NCBI GenBank assembly: GCA_020061685.1
Contig: JAGUXU010000153.1
Span: 1 to 10,422, forward strand
Direction: 5' to 3'
Source of the DNA: Candidatus Omnitrophota bacterium
GTDB lineage: Bacteria > Omnitrophota > Gorgyraeia > Pluralincolimonadales > Pluralincolimonadaceae
DNA: 10,422 nucleotides
Shown: positions 1 through 6,718 of the stretch, in pieces
How the letters are laid out: the number at the start of each line of letters is the position of its first letter
Position numbering within the stretch: position 1 is the stretch's first letter
Notes under the pieces: model-generated
Seen by the model: the letters and a program-made list of their open reading frames with translations, nothing else
Databases searched by the model: none
Told to the model about the DNA's origin: nothing
Made by a program: the position numbers and the translations under genes

Positions 1-287
1 GCGTTTAAGATCACTATGGCGATTATCGCGAAGGCGTCTATCCATTCTTTGAGAAAACCGGAGACCAGCGCGGCGCCTATAAGGATCCATATGATAAAAT
101 CCTGAAATTGCTCGAGGAAGATCCTTAAGGGGCCGGCGCCTTTCTTTTCCTGAAGTTGATTGGGGCCGAATTCCGATAAGCGTCTCTTGGCCTCTTCCCG
201 GCCAAGGCCCGAATCGGCGTCGCTCTTTAACATCTTTACCGCGTCTTCCGCGGTCAGGTTATAAAATTTATTTTCCTGATTTGGCAT
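1..287 (-). CDS. P-type cation ATPase, type II (calcium-pump-like), N-terminal fragment
   Basis: Only the first 95 codons are visible; the gene runs off the left window edge. The protein opens MPNQENKFYNLTAEDAVKML, continues with the typical cation ATPase N-terminal segment (GLGREEAKRRLSEFGPNQL, residues 27-45), and enters the first membrane helix pair at about residues 62-95 (FQDFIIWILIGAALVSGF and following). This pattern belongs to SERCA/PMA1/PacL-type pumps; there is no CxxC heavy-metal-associated domain as in CopA. The ATG at 287-285 lies inside the end of cusA (20 nt overlap) and has a GGAGGT ribosome binding site at 293-298, five bases away, so it is probably translationally coupled to cusA and is the fifth gene of the csoR operon. 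The catalytic DKTGT motif and the ion-binding helices are outside the window, so the transported ion cannot be told. The family call is firm; the substrate is unknown. Confidence 0.85.
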   Translation of the reverse strand, partial: MPNQENKFYNLTAEDAVKMLKSDADSGLGREEAKRRLSEFGPNQLQEKKGAGPLRIFLEQFQDFIIWILIGAALVSGFLKEWIDAFAIIAIVILN

Positions 288-3200
288 GTTTTACCTCCGA
301 ATGGTATTTCCAAACAGTATAGATCGCGGGTAATACGACAAGAGTAAGGACCGTCGAAGAGGTCAAGCCCCCTATCAAGGGCGCAGCTATCCTTTTCATC
401 ACGTCCGCGCCCGTACCTGCGCTTAACATGACCGGCATAAGTCCGAATATATTGGCGCCGACGGTCATAAGCTTCGGCCTTAATCTCTGCACCGCGCCCT
501 CCATAACCGCATCATATAAATCCGGCAGGCCGCGCATCTTGCCTTCCGCTTTCCTGCGTGAATACGCCTCATCAAGATAAACGATCATGATCGAGCCGGT
601 CTCGGCGGCAACGCCCGCTAAAGCTATCAAACCTACCCAGACCGCGATGCTCATATTATAACCAAGCAGAAACAGAAACCAGATGCCTCCGACTAAAGCA
701 AAAGGCACGGACATCATAACGATAAGCGTCTCGGTTACCGATTTAAAGGTGAAGAAATAAAGTATAAAGATTATAAAGATTGTGAGGGGTACGAATATCT
801 TTAGACGATCCTTGACCCTTTGCATATATTCATACTGGCCGGACCATGTAAGCGAATATCCCGTCGGAAGATCCACTTTCTCCCTTACTGCCATTTTTGC
901 GTCGTTGACGTAACTTCCTATATCCCTGCCCGCCATATCCACATATACATAACCGGAGAGCAGGCCGTTCTCGTCCCTTATCATCGAGGGCCCAAGCCGG
1001 ATATTTATGTCGGCAATCTGGGCTAACGGGATATGCTCGCCGCTCATAGTAGAGACCAAAACCCGCTTCAGCCTTTCAATATCGTTTCTTAACTCACGCC
1101 CATAGCGTACGTTTATAGGATAACGCTCCCTGCCTTCGATCGTGGTTGAGATATTCTCGCCGCCGATCGCGGACATTACGATATCGTTGGCCTCTTCGAC
1201 GGTTAAGCCGTAACGCGCCAGCTGTTCGCGCTTTAAATCGAAATCGACGAAATAACCGCCGGTAACCCTCTCTGCGTAGACGCTGCGGGTTCCCGTGACT
1301 CCCTTTAAGACCCGCTCTATATGGGCGCCTATCTTTTCGATCTCCTCTAAATTTGAACCGTAAATTTTTATTCCGACGGGCGTCCGCACGCCTGTAGTCA
1401 GCATATCGATCCTGGCTTTAATGGGCATTGTCCAGGCATTCGTCGTGCCCGGAAATTTCATTTTACTATCCATCTCTTCTATCAACTTCTCCCATGTTAA
1501 ACCCTCGCGCCAGTATTTTTTATCTTTTAATACCACCGTCGTTTCCATCATCGAAAATGGAGCAGGATCGGTTGAAGTAGTCGCTCTTCCCGCCTTGCCG
1601 AAGACGCTCTCGACCTCAGGGAAAGATTTAAGTATCTTATCTTGCGTCTGCAGGAGTTTGGTCGCTTCGGTCACGGATAAACCGGGAAGCGTAGTCGGCA
1701 TATAAAGAATACTGCCCTCATTTAAAGGAGGCATAAACTCGGATCCCATCATCATAAACGCGGGAACTGTAATCGCTATGCTAAGCAATGCAACAGCCAC
1801 AACCAGATTCCTGTGCTTGATCGCTCCGAGCGCAACGGGATGATAGAGTTTAATCAAAAATCTGCTGATAGGGTGTTTATCTTCCGAGATGATTTTTCCA
1901 CCAATAAAAAAGTTTACAAATGAGCATAGCCACTTCGGTCTAAAATCATAAACCCTGCCTTTAACAAAGACCATCACCAAAGCCGGAGTCAAGGTTATCG
2001 CCAATAAAGCCGCAAAGAAGATGGAATAATTCTTGGTGAAGGCAAGAGGTTTAAAGAGCCTGCCTTCCTGAGCTTCCAGAGTAAATACCGGCATAAAGGC
2101 GACCGCCATTACCAAAAGCGAGGCGAATATAGGGGGCCCGACTTCTTTCATTGCGCCGATAATAACCCCTTCGCGGGTTCCCTGACGCAGGCCCTTGGCC
2201 CATTCATCCAGGCGCTTATGCACGTTTTCCACGAAGACGATCGAGGCGTCCACCATATCGCCTATAGCCACGACTATACCGCCTAAAGACATAATGTTGG
2301 AAGTAAGTTTCATCCAGCTCATCGGTATAAAGGCGATTGCGACCGCTATAGGCAATCCGATTATAGGCACAAGAGCCGAACGGAAATGAAGAAGGAAGAA
2401 TATTATCATAAAACTGACGATGATCAATTCCTGCGTAAGATTTTCCTTAACAGTCGCTATGGAGGCCCTTATCAGGTCGGAACGGTCATAGGTCGTAACT
2501 ATCTTTACGCCCTTGGGGAGGCTAGGTTCGATCTCTTTGAGTTTAGCCTTAATATTTTTTATGACGTTTAAGGCATTTTCCTTATGGCGCATGACTACGA
2601 TGCCGCCCACCACTTCTCCCCTGCCGTTTAATTCCGCTACGCCCCTTCTTATGTCCGGCCCTAAGGAGACGCTGGCAACTTGCTTTACGGTTACGGGCAC
2701 GCCGCTCATGCCCGAACCGATAACGACATCTTCTATATCCTTAACCGATTTGATATAGCCGCGGCCCCTTACCATATATTCCGCGCCTGTAAACTCTATA
2801 AGTCGGCCACCTACGTCGTTATTGCTCTTGCGGATATTTTCGATGACTTGCGTCAAGGGAATCTTATAGGCCAAGAGCGCGTTGGGATTGACATTAATCT
2901 GATATTGCCTTACAAACCCGCCGACCGTCGCTACCTCGGCAACCCCCGGCACCGACTGAAGGTAATAACGCAGGTACCAGTCCTGAAAACTCCTCAGGTC
3001 CGCCAGGGAATTTTTTCCGCTCTCATCCACAAGCGCGTACTGGAATACCCAGCCGACGCCAGTGGCATCGGGGCCTAATTCAACCTGTACCCCTTCGGGT
3101 AAGCGGGGAATTATCTTACTTAGATACTCCAATGTTCTCGAACGCGCCCAATATATATCTGTGCCATCCTCGAAGATTATATAAACATAGGAAAATCCGA

Positions 3201-3468
3201 AATCCGAAAAACCCCGGATGTCTTTGACCTTAGGCGCGCCGAGCATCGAAGTCACTATGGGATAGGTAACCTGGTCCTCAATTATATCCGGGGAACGGTC
3301 CCACTGGGAATAGACTATGACCTGCGTATCGGAAAGGTCCGGAATGGCATCCAGCGGCACGTGCAGCATGGAATAAAGGCCGGCGAGTGCTGCCACACCG
3401 ACCAGGAGGAAGACGATAAATTTATTTTTGGCGCAAAATTCGATTATGTCTTCAACCAATTTGGTCAT
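268..3468 (-). CDS. cusA: CusA/CzcA-type heavy-metal RND efflux pump, copper/silver type
   Basis: Inner-membrane proton-driven pump of a tripartite efflux complex, 1066 residues (E. coli CusA is 1047). A first helix (about 15-35) is followed by VDALPDLSD-like PLDAIPDLSDTQV (38-50), the periplasmic porter segments (FEDGTDIYWARSR 99-111; LGPDATGVGW 131-140), a helix block (about 345-500), the second periplasmic loop (about 575-880) and a final helix block (about 885-1055). The three methionines that bind Cu(I)/Ag(I) in E. coli CusA (573, 623, 672) align at a constant shift of 17 with M590 (YMP), M640 (SMMETT) and M689 (RIDML). Proton-relay acids appear as D407 (MVDAS) and E956 (AAETG). Of the channel methionines, M393 and M405 are kept, but the equivalent of M410 is F412. 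The start follows the cusB stop by 2 nt with only a weak Shine-Dalgarno, which suggests coupled translation. Cu/Ag specificity is inferred from the methionine triad. Confidence 0.95.
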   Translation of the reverse strand: MTKLVEDIIEFCAKNKFIVFLLVGVAALAGLYSMLHVPLDAIPDLSDTQVIVYSQWDRSPDIIEDQVTYPIVTSMLGAPKVKDIRGFSDFGFSYVYIIFEDGTDIYWARSRTLEYLSKIIPRLPEGVQVELGPDATGVGWVFQYALVDESGKNSLADLRSFQDWYLRYYLQSVPGVAEVATVGGFVRQYQINVNPNALLAYKIPLTQVIENIRKSNNDVGGRLIEFTGAEYMVRGRGYIKSVKDIEDVVIGSGMSGVPVTVKQVASVSLGPDIRRGVAELNGRGEVVGGIVVMRHKENALNVIKNIKAKLKEIEPSLPKGVKIVTTYDRSDLIRASIATVKENLTQELIIVSFMIIFFLLHFRSALVPIIGLPIAVAIAFIPMSWMKLTSNIMSLGGIVVAIGDMVDASIVFVENVHKRLDEWAKGLRQGTREGVIIGAMKEVGPPIFASLLVMAVAFMPVFTLEAQEGRLFKPLAFTKNYSIFFAALLAITLTPALVMVFVKGRVYDFRPKWLCSFVNFFIGGKIISEDKHPISRFLIKLYHPVALGAIKHRNLVVAVALLSIAITVPAFMMMGSEFMPPLNEGSILYMPTTLPGLSVTEATKLLQTQDKILKSFPEVESVFGKAGRATTSTDPAPFSMMETTVVLKDKKYWREGLTWEKLIEEMDSKMKFPGTTNAWTMPIKARIDMLTTGVRTPVGIKIYGSNLEEIEKIGAHIERVLKGVTGTRSVYAERVTGGYFVDFDLKREQLARYGLTVEEANDIVMSAIGGENISTTIEGRERYPINVRYGRELRNDIERLKRVLVSTMSGEHIPLAQIADINIRLGPSMIRDENGLLSGYVYVDMAGRDIGSYVNDAKMAVREKVDLPTGYSLTWSGQYEYMQRVKDRLKIFVPLTIFIIFILYFFTFKSVTETLIVMMSVPFALVGGIWFLFLLGYNMSIAVWVGLIALAGVAAETGSIMIVYLDEAYSRRKAEGKMRGLPDLYDAVMEGAVQRLRPKLMTVGANIFGLMPVMLSAGTGADVMKRIAAPLIGGLTSSTVLTLVVLPAIYTVWKYHSEVKHAKSGK

Positions 3469-3470
3469 AT

Positions 3471-4769
3471 CTATTGCCCATGCTCGTGTTCGCCGCTAAT
3501 GGCTGATTGAAGGCGTGATTCTGAATCGATCAGAAAATTTCCTGACGTAACTATTGTGTCGCCCTCTTTTAAACCTTCTAAGACTTCATAAAACCCTTCC
3601 GCCTTCTGCCCCACTTTTACATCCCGGCTAAAAAAGTTTCCTCTGTCATTGACGACCACGACCAAAGTCCTCTTGCCGGTATTTATAACGGCCTCCTCGG
3701 AGACAGCTAACCTTTCGCCCAAATCGATGTCTATCCTGACATTGACATACATATCGGGCTTAAGTTTATGTCCGGGATTCTCGATCTCGGCCCTTGCCTG
3801 TATCGACCTTGTCATGGGGTCCAAGACGGGCGTTAGAGAAATGATCTTTCCTTTAAATATTTCTCCCGGAAAGGCAACGGCGTCTATCTCGACAGGCAGC
3901 CCTTCTTTTATCAAACCCATCTCATATTCATATATTGTCATATATACCCAAACCGTATCTTCGGCAATGGGCAAATAAAGGTTTTCCTGTGGCCGGCCCT
4001 TTTTGGCCAACTTTTCTATCTCTTCTTCGTTCATGCCCAAGAGAATAAGTTTTCTCTTCGCCGCCACCTCTAAGGATTTTATCTGTTCTTTTATTAAAGG
4101 AAGGGCGCTCTCGTTTATCTTCCCTCTCGCCTTCACCGCCTGAAGGTATTCTTCCTGGGCGATAAAAAGCTGAGGGTCATACGCGATCCGGCCTACGGTA
4201 AGTATCCGATGGGTTAATCTTCTTTTCTCGACCTTTTCTTTCTTTACGCCTATCATCTGTTGTCTCTCGGCGTTAATGGACATGCCCTCTTCAACGCTCG
4301 TTTCCTCATAAACCGGAACGTAGTCCATGCCCATGGGGTCCTTCATGGGGACAGGTGATGTGACCTCGGGATTCATCGGATTACGGTAATAGAGTATCTT
4401 CCCGCCTTTAGTCAAGTGCGCGCCGCAGAAAGGGCAGTCCTTCACGTCTCCGGTTATTTGCATAGGGCAATTTGTCATCGGACAATTATGGAGCACGCAT
4501 ATCTCCTTGGGCGTCTTGGCCTCTTTCTCCATTTGCCGCATCTGTTCTTTCTTAACCAATTTCATCCCGCATATAGGGCAATCTCCGGGCTTGTCCGATG
4601 TATAACCAGGATGCATAGGGCAGTAATACACCGCTTCTGCCGCGGCCTCCGGCTTCATGCCCGCATGGCCTTTGAACTTGTGATAGCGCGGAACGAGAAC
4701 AAAACCTATCGCCAGCGCCGCTATGGCGATAAGCAGGATTACGACAACGATATTCTTGTTTTTTTTCAT
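3471..4769 (-). CDS. cusB: CusB-like periplasmic adaptor with several N-terminal metal-binding modules
   Basis: Membrane fusion protein (432 residues) that would link the RND pump to the outer-membrane channel and hand metal to it. A single N-terminal membrane anchor spans about residues 6-27. Three Cys/Met-rich modules follow: YYCPMHPGYTSDKPGDCPICGM (48-69, with C50, C64, C67; a heavy-metal-binding domain), a cysteine-rich stretch with C91, C96, C101, C112 and C115, and YYRNPMNP...DPMGMDYVPVY (127-154), the CusB-family methionine motif. The adaptor body (about 165-425) contains a short helical hairpin (about 203-258), the barrel-type segment LYLPIAEDTVWVY (264-276) and a C-terminal domain (GLKEGDTIVTSGNFLIDSES, 399-418). 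The tail is SGEHEHGQ, with two histidines. The ATG overlaps the upstream channel gene's TGA by 4 nt (ATGA). E. coli CusB has only a short Met-containing N-terminus, so this one is enlarged. Family call is firm; metal hand-over is inferred. Confidence 0.93.
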   Translation of the reverse strand: MKKNKNIVVVILLIAIAALAIGFVLVPRYHKFKGHAGMKPEAAAEAVYYCPMHPGYTSDKPGDCPICGMKLVKKEQMRQMEKEAKTPKEICVLHNCPMTNCPMQITGDVKDCPFCGAHLTKGGKILYYRNPMNPEVTSPVPMKDPMGMDYVPVYEETSVEEGMSINAERQQMIGVKKEKVEKRRLTHRILTVGRIAYDPQLFIAQEEYLQAVKARGKINESALPLIKEQIKSLEVAAKRKLILLGMNEEEIEKLAKKGRPQENLYLPIAEDTVWVYMTIYEYEMGLIKEGLPVEIDAVAFPGEIFKGKIISLTPVLDPMTRSIQARAEIENPGHKLKPDMYVNVRIDIDLGERLAVSEEAVINTGKRTLVVVVNDRGNFFSRDVKVGQKAEGFYEVLEGLKEGDTIVTSGNFLIDSESRLQSAISGEHEHGQ

Positions 4770-6028
4770 TGCTTTGCCTCTCTTAAATTCACGCCTACGA
4801 TCCGTTCGAGGTCGGCCAGGTTCATATTATACTCGACCAGGGCCCTGTAATAATCCATCTCGGCCTCAACCAGCATCCTCTCACTGTCCAACAGCGTCAT
4901 CAATTCTCCTTTGCCGGAACTGAAAGCGGCAACAGAAGAGTTTATCGAGCTCTCCAAAAGCGGGATAAGATTGTCCTTATACAGTCCGATCTTGCTCTGT
5001 GAAATACTGGTCTTGGTCGCGAGATCCTTTGTCTCGGCGAGGACATTGTTCTTCATCGCCGCGTACGCCGCCTCCGCCTGCTCTAAGTCGGCGATCGCCT
5101 CTTTGACCTGGTATTTCTGTTTTGTCCAGAACCAGATGGGAACGGTGAAAGCCAGCATAAGGTCCCAGGGCCCTATAGTGCCCGCGGTTATCCCCCTCAT
5201 TACCAATTCGGCCATGAGGTCGGGGAAATAACTTTTTTGCGCTAGCGACTTCGCGTACTTATTCCTTTCTATCGCGTAAGAAAATATGAGAAGTTCCGGC
5301 TGGTTCTCTATGGCAAATTTATATAAATTTCCGACATTATCATAAAATAACGCGCTATCGCTCAACTCAGGGATACCCAAGTCGCCTTCGGGGTCGCGGT
5401 TTAAGAGCGCGTTGATCCGCGTCTTCTTGGCTGATCCTTCCCGCCTGAGGTTGGCTATATTATTGCCGAGGCTGGCTATCTCAAGATTTATCTTGAAGAG
5501 GTCTTCCTGCTGAAGTTCCCCCACTATATACCTGCTCTCCGCGATCCTTGATATGGATCTCAGGAATTCAAGGCTCTGTTCATTCAACTCTATCTCTTTA
5601 TAATTCATGAAAAGGTCGTAATAGGCGGACTTCAACTTCTGTATGACCTCGAGTTCCTTGCCCTTATATTCGGCCGCGACCATCTGGGATTCCATGACAG
5701 CGATCTTTTCCTTGAGGGGTAACTTACCAAAAAAAGGAAAGAATTGGGATATGGATAACATCCGATCCTCTGCCATCGCCTTATCGAATCTAAACGGGCC
5801 GCCCTTCATCTTCTCGAACTTTATCCCGACAGTGGGATCTTCGAGCGATCTCGCCAGCGGCACACGGGCCAGCGCGCTCTCCCAATTTTTCTTTGCCGCC
5901 AATATTTCCGGATTCTTCTCCGTCGCCTCCTTTATGAGGGAGTCCAACGAGAGCGTCTCGGCAGAACACAAGATGCTGCTCTCTATTATAAATACGCCGG
6001 TTAAAAATAAAACAAAAATTCTTCTCAT
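4766..6028 (-). CDS. TolC/CusC-family outer-membrane efflux channel
   Basis: Outer-membrane exit duct of the Cus-type complex, 420 residues, the usual size for this family. A signal peptide covers about residues 1-23 (MRRIFVLFLTGVFIIESSIL then CSAE), most likely cut after SA; there is no good lipobox, because the residue before the cysteine is Leu, so unlike E. coli CusC it is probably not a lipoprotein. Two outer-membrane-efflux repeats (about 25-210 and 225-415) carry long coiled-coil-prone helices. Family motifs include DPTVGIKFEKM (64-74), SQFFPFFGKLPLK (94-106) and FTVPIWFWTKQK (294-305). The ATG is 4 nt after the csoR stop and has no close Shine-Dalgarno, so re-initiation after csoR is likely. 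It overlaps cusB by 4 nt. Its place beside cusBA gives the specific role; sequence alone says only TolC-like. Confidence 0.87.
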   Translation of the reverse strand: MRRIFVLFLTGVFIIESSILCSAETLSLDSLIKEATEKNPEILAAKKNWESALARVPLARSLEDPTVGIKFEKMKGGPFRFDKAMAEDRMLSISQFFPFFGKLPLKEKIAVMESQMVAAEYKGKELEVIQKLKSAYYDLFMNYKEIELNEQSLEFLRSISRIAESRYIVGELQQEDLFKINLEIASLGNNIANLRREGSAKKTRINALLNRDPEGDLGIPELSDSALFYDNVGNLYKFAIENQPELLIFSYAIERNKYAKSLAQKSYFPDLMAELVMRGITAGTIGPWDLMLAFTVPIWFWTKQKYQVKEAIADLEQAEAAYAAMKNNVLAETKDLATKTSISQSKIGLYKDNLIPLLESSINSSVAAFSSGKGELMTLLDSERMLVEAEMDYYRALVEYNMNLADLERIVGVNLREAKQ

Positions 6029-6032
6029 AGAA

Positions 6033-6317
6033 TTAGGCGGATTTCCTGAACCTCGCGACCAAGTCCACGATCTCGGTTATCTTCTTCTGTTTTTCCATCT
6101 CGGACTTTCCCCGTAAAGCGTTGACCATACAGCCGTCAATGTGTTTCTTGAAGACCTCCTCCTCTACTCTATACAGCGCGCCGATGATGGAATGCAGCTG
6201 AGTGATTATGTCCACGCAATACCGCTTCTCCTCGATCATCCTCTGTATGCCGCGGATCTGCCCTTCGATCTTCTTCAAAAAGACCAGCTGTTCCTCGTGG
6301 GTAGTAATCTGTCTCAT
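6033..6317 (-). CDS. csoR: CsoR-type copper-sensing transcriptional repressor
   Basis: Small all-helical repressor (94 residues) of the CsoR/RcnR family that binds operator DNA when metal-free and is released by Cu(I). The copper ligands are in place: C34 (KRYCVDI), H59 (FKKHI) and C63 (DGCMV). Their spacing (25 and 4) equals that of C36, H61 and C65 in the Mycobacterium tuberculosis protein. The cysteine in the third position argues against RcnR (His there), and the histidine argues against the persulfide sensor CstR. The N-terminal stretch EEQLVFLKKIEGQIRGIQRM (8-27) is the typical first helix. The start has an AGGAGAA ribosome binding site at 6324-6330. It is the first gene of the operon, directly downstream of a promoter with a G-tract operator, so it should repress itself and the efflux genes. 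Confidence 0.95.
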   Translation of the reverse strand: MRQITTHEEQLVFLKKIEGQIRGIQRMIEEKRYCVDIITQLHSIIGALYRVEEEVFKKHIDGCMVNALRGKSEMEKQKKITEIVDLVARFRKSA

Positions 6318-6342
6318 TTTATTTTCTCCTTTATATCAAAGG

Positions 6343-6372
6343 AGTATACCATACCCCCCTACCCTATGTCAA
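6343..6372 (-). promoter_or_regulatory. Sigma70-like promoter of the csoR-cus operon
   Basis: Read on the minus strand, a perfect -35 box TTGACA (6372-6367) is followed after 18 nt by the -10 box TATACT (6348-6343). Transcription would start near 6336, giving a leader of about 20 nt that contains the csoR ribosome binding site. It is the only clear promoter upstream of csoR and sits just beyond the terminator of the preceding operon. Confidence 0.85.
6349..6367 (-). promoter_or_regulatory. Probable CsoR operator in the promoter spacer
   Basis: The spacer between the two promoter boxes reads TAGGGTAGGGGGGTATGG on the minus strand. It has two G-tracts flanked by ATA...TAT, giving an imperfect dyad. 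CsoR/RcnR-family operators are G-tract sequences of this size, and it resembles the Bacillus subtilis copZA site as I remember it (TACCCTACGGGGGTATGG). Placement between -35 and -10 fits repression by blocking RNA polymerase. Binding itself is inferred. Confidence 0.75.
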
Positions 6373-6397
6373 GAGATATTTTTCGCCTCATAAAATG

Positions 6398-6431
6398 AAA
6401 AGAAGGCCTCTATCTATAGAGGCCTTCTTTT
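6398..6431 (-). terminator. Intrinsic terminator of the sulfur operon (symmetric, possibly bidirectional)
   Basis: A perfect 15-bp inverted repeat (AAAAGAAGGCCTCTA, 6398-6412; TAGAGGCCTTCTTTT, 6417-6431) encloses a TCTA loop. On the minus strand the GC-rich stem is followed by TTCTTTTCATTTT, a suitable U-tract. It lies about 45 nt after the NIL gene stop and 26 nt before the csoR -35 box, so it insulates the copper operon from upstream transcription. The symmetry would let it work on the plus strand too. Confidence 0.88.
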
Positions 6432-6437
6432 AGCCAT
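6414..6437 (-). other. Possible seven-codon ORF overlapping the terminator
   Basis: Downstream of the NIL gene a strong AGGAGG (6448-6453) stands 10 nt before an ATG (6437-6435) that opens the frame MAKRRPL and stops at TAG (6416-6414), inside the terminator loop. Whether it is translated is unknown. It may be chance, or a remnant of a lost gene; ribosomes on it would cover the ascending arm of the terminator hairpin. Confidence 0.25.
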
Positions 6438-6476
6438 ATCGGACCTTCCTCCTAATATATGGTCTTAAGAAAAAAA

Positions 6477-6716
6477 CTACTCGATAACATCGCCTGTTAC
6501 CGGCTCAATTTTCACGCCTGCTTTTATCAGGTATCTCCTCGCCTTCTCTAAATTTTCCTTCTTGCCGCTTAATTCCAACGTCACCTCGCCGCCGGTCTCG
6601 GTAATCTTTGCCCTTCGGATATTAGGCATGACATCGAACTTTTTTGCCATAGTATAGATTACCGGTTTCTTAACCAATTTCTGGGGAAAAAAGTAATGTA
6701 TCATCTCTTTGGCCAT
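6477..6716 (-). CDS. Stand-alone NIL-domain protein
   Basis: A 79-residue protein made of a single NIL domain, the ferredoxin-like fold first seen at the C-terminus of the methionine transporter ATPase MetN, where it binds methionine. The family pattern is visible in KPVIYTMAKKFDVMPNIRRA (17-36), GGEVTLELSG (42-51), and the C-terminal helix and strand ARRYLIKAGVKIEPV (59-73). I chose the ATG at 6716 because it has a good GGAG ribosome binding site five bases upstream and begins 2 nt after the preceding gene's stop. An in-frame ATG at 6743 would add nine residues but overlaps the neighbour and lacks a Shine-Dalgarno. It is the last gene of the sulfur operon. Small NIL proteins occur beside homocysteine-synthesis genes in anaerobes, so a role in sulfur amino acid formation or methionine sensing is plausible; no catalytic residue or cysteine is present. 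Confidence 0.85.
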   Translation of the reverse strand: MAKEMIHYFFPQKLVKKPVIYTMAKKFDVMPNIRRAKITETGGEVTLELSGKKENLEKARRYLIKAGVKIEPVTGDVIE

Positions 6717-6718
6717 CT

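Noticed and set aside
5957..6028. Lipoprotein signal in the outer-membrane channel protein (cysteine at residue 21)
   Set aside because: The residue before the cysteine is Leu, which does not fit the lipobox; ordinary signal peptidase cleavage after SA is more likely.
6033..6317. RcnR, FrmR or persulfide-sensing CstR instead of CsoR
   Set aside because: The Cys-His-Cys ligand set with spacing 25 and 4 is that of copper-sensing CsoR, and the downstream genes are copper efflux genes.
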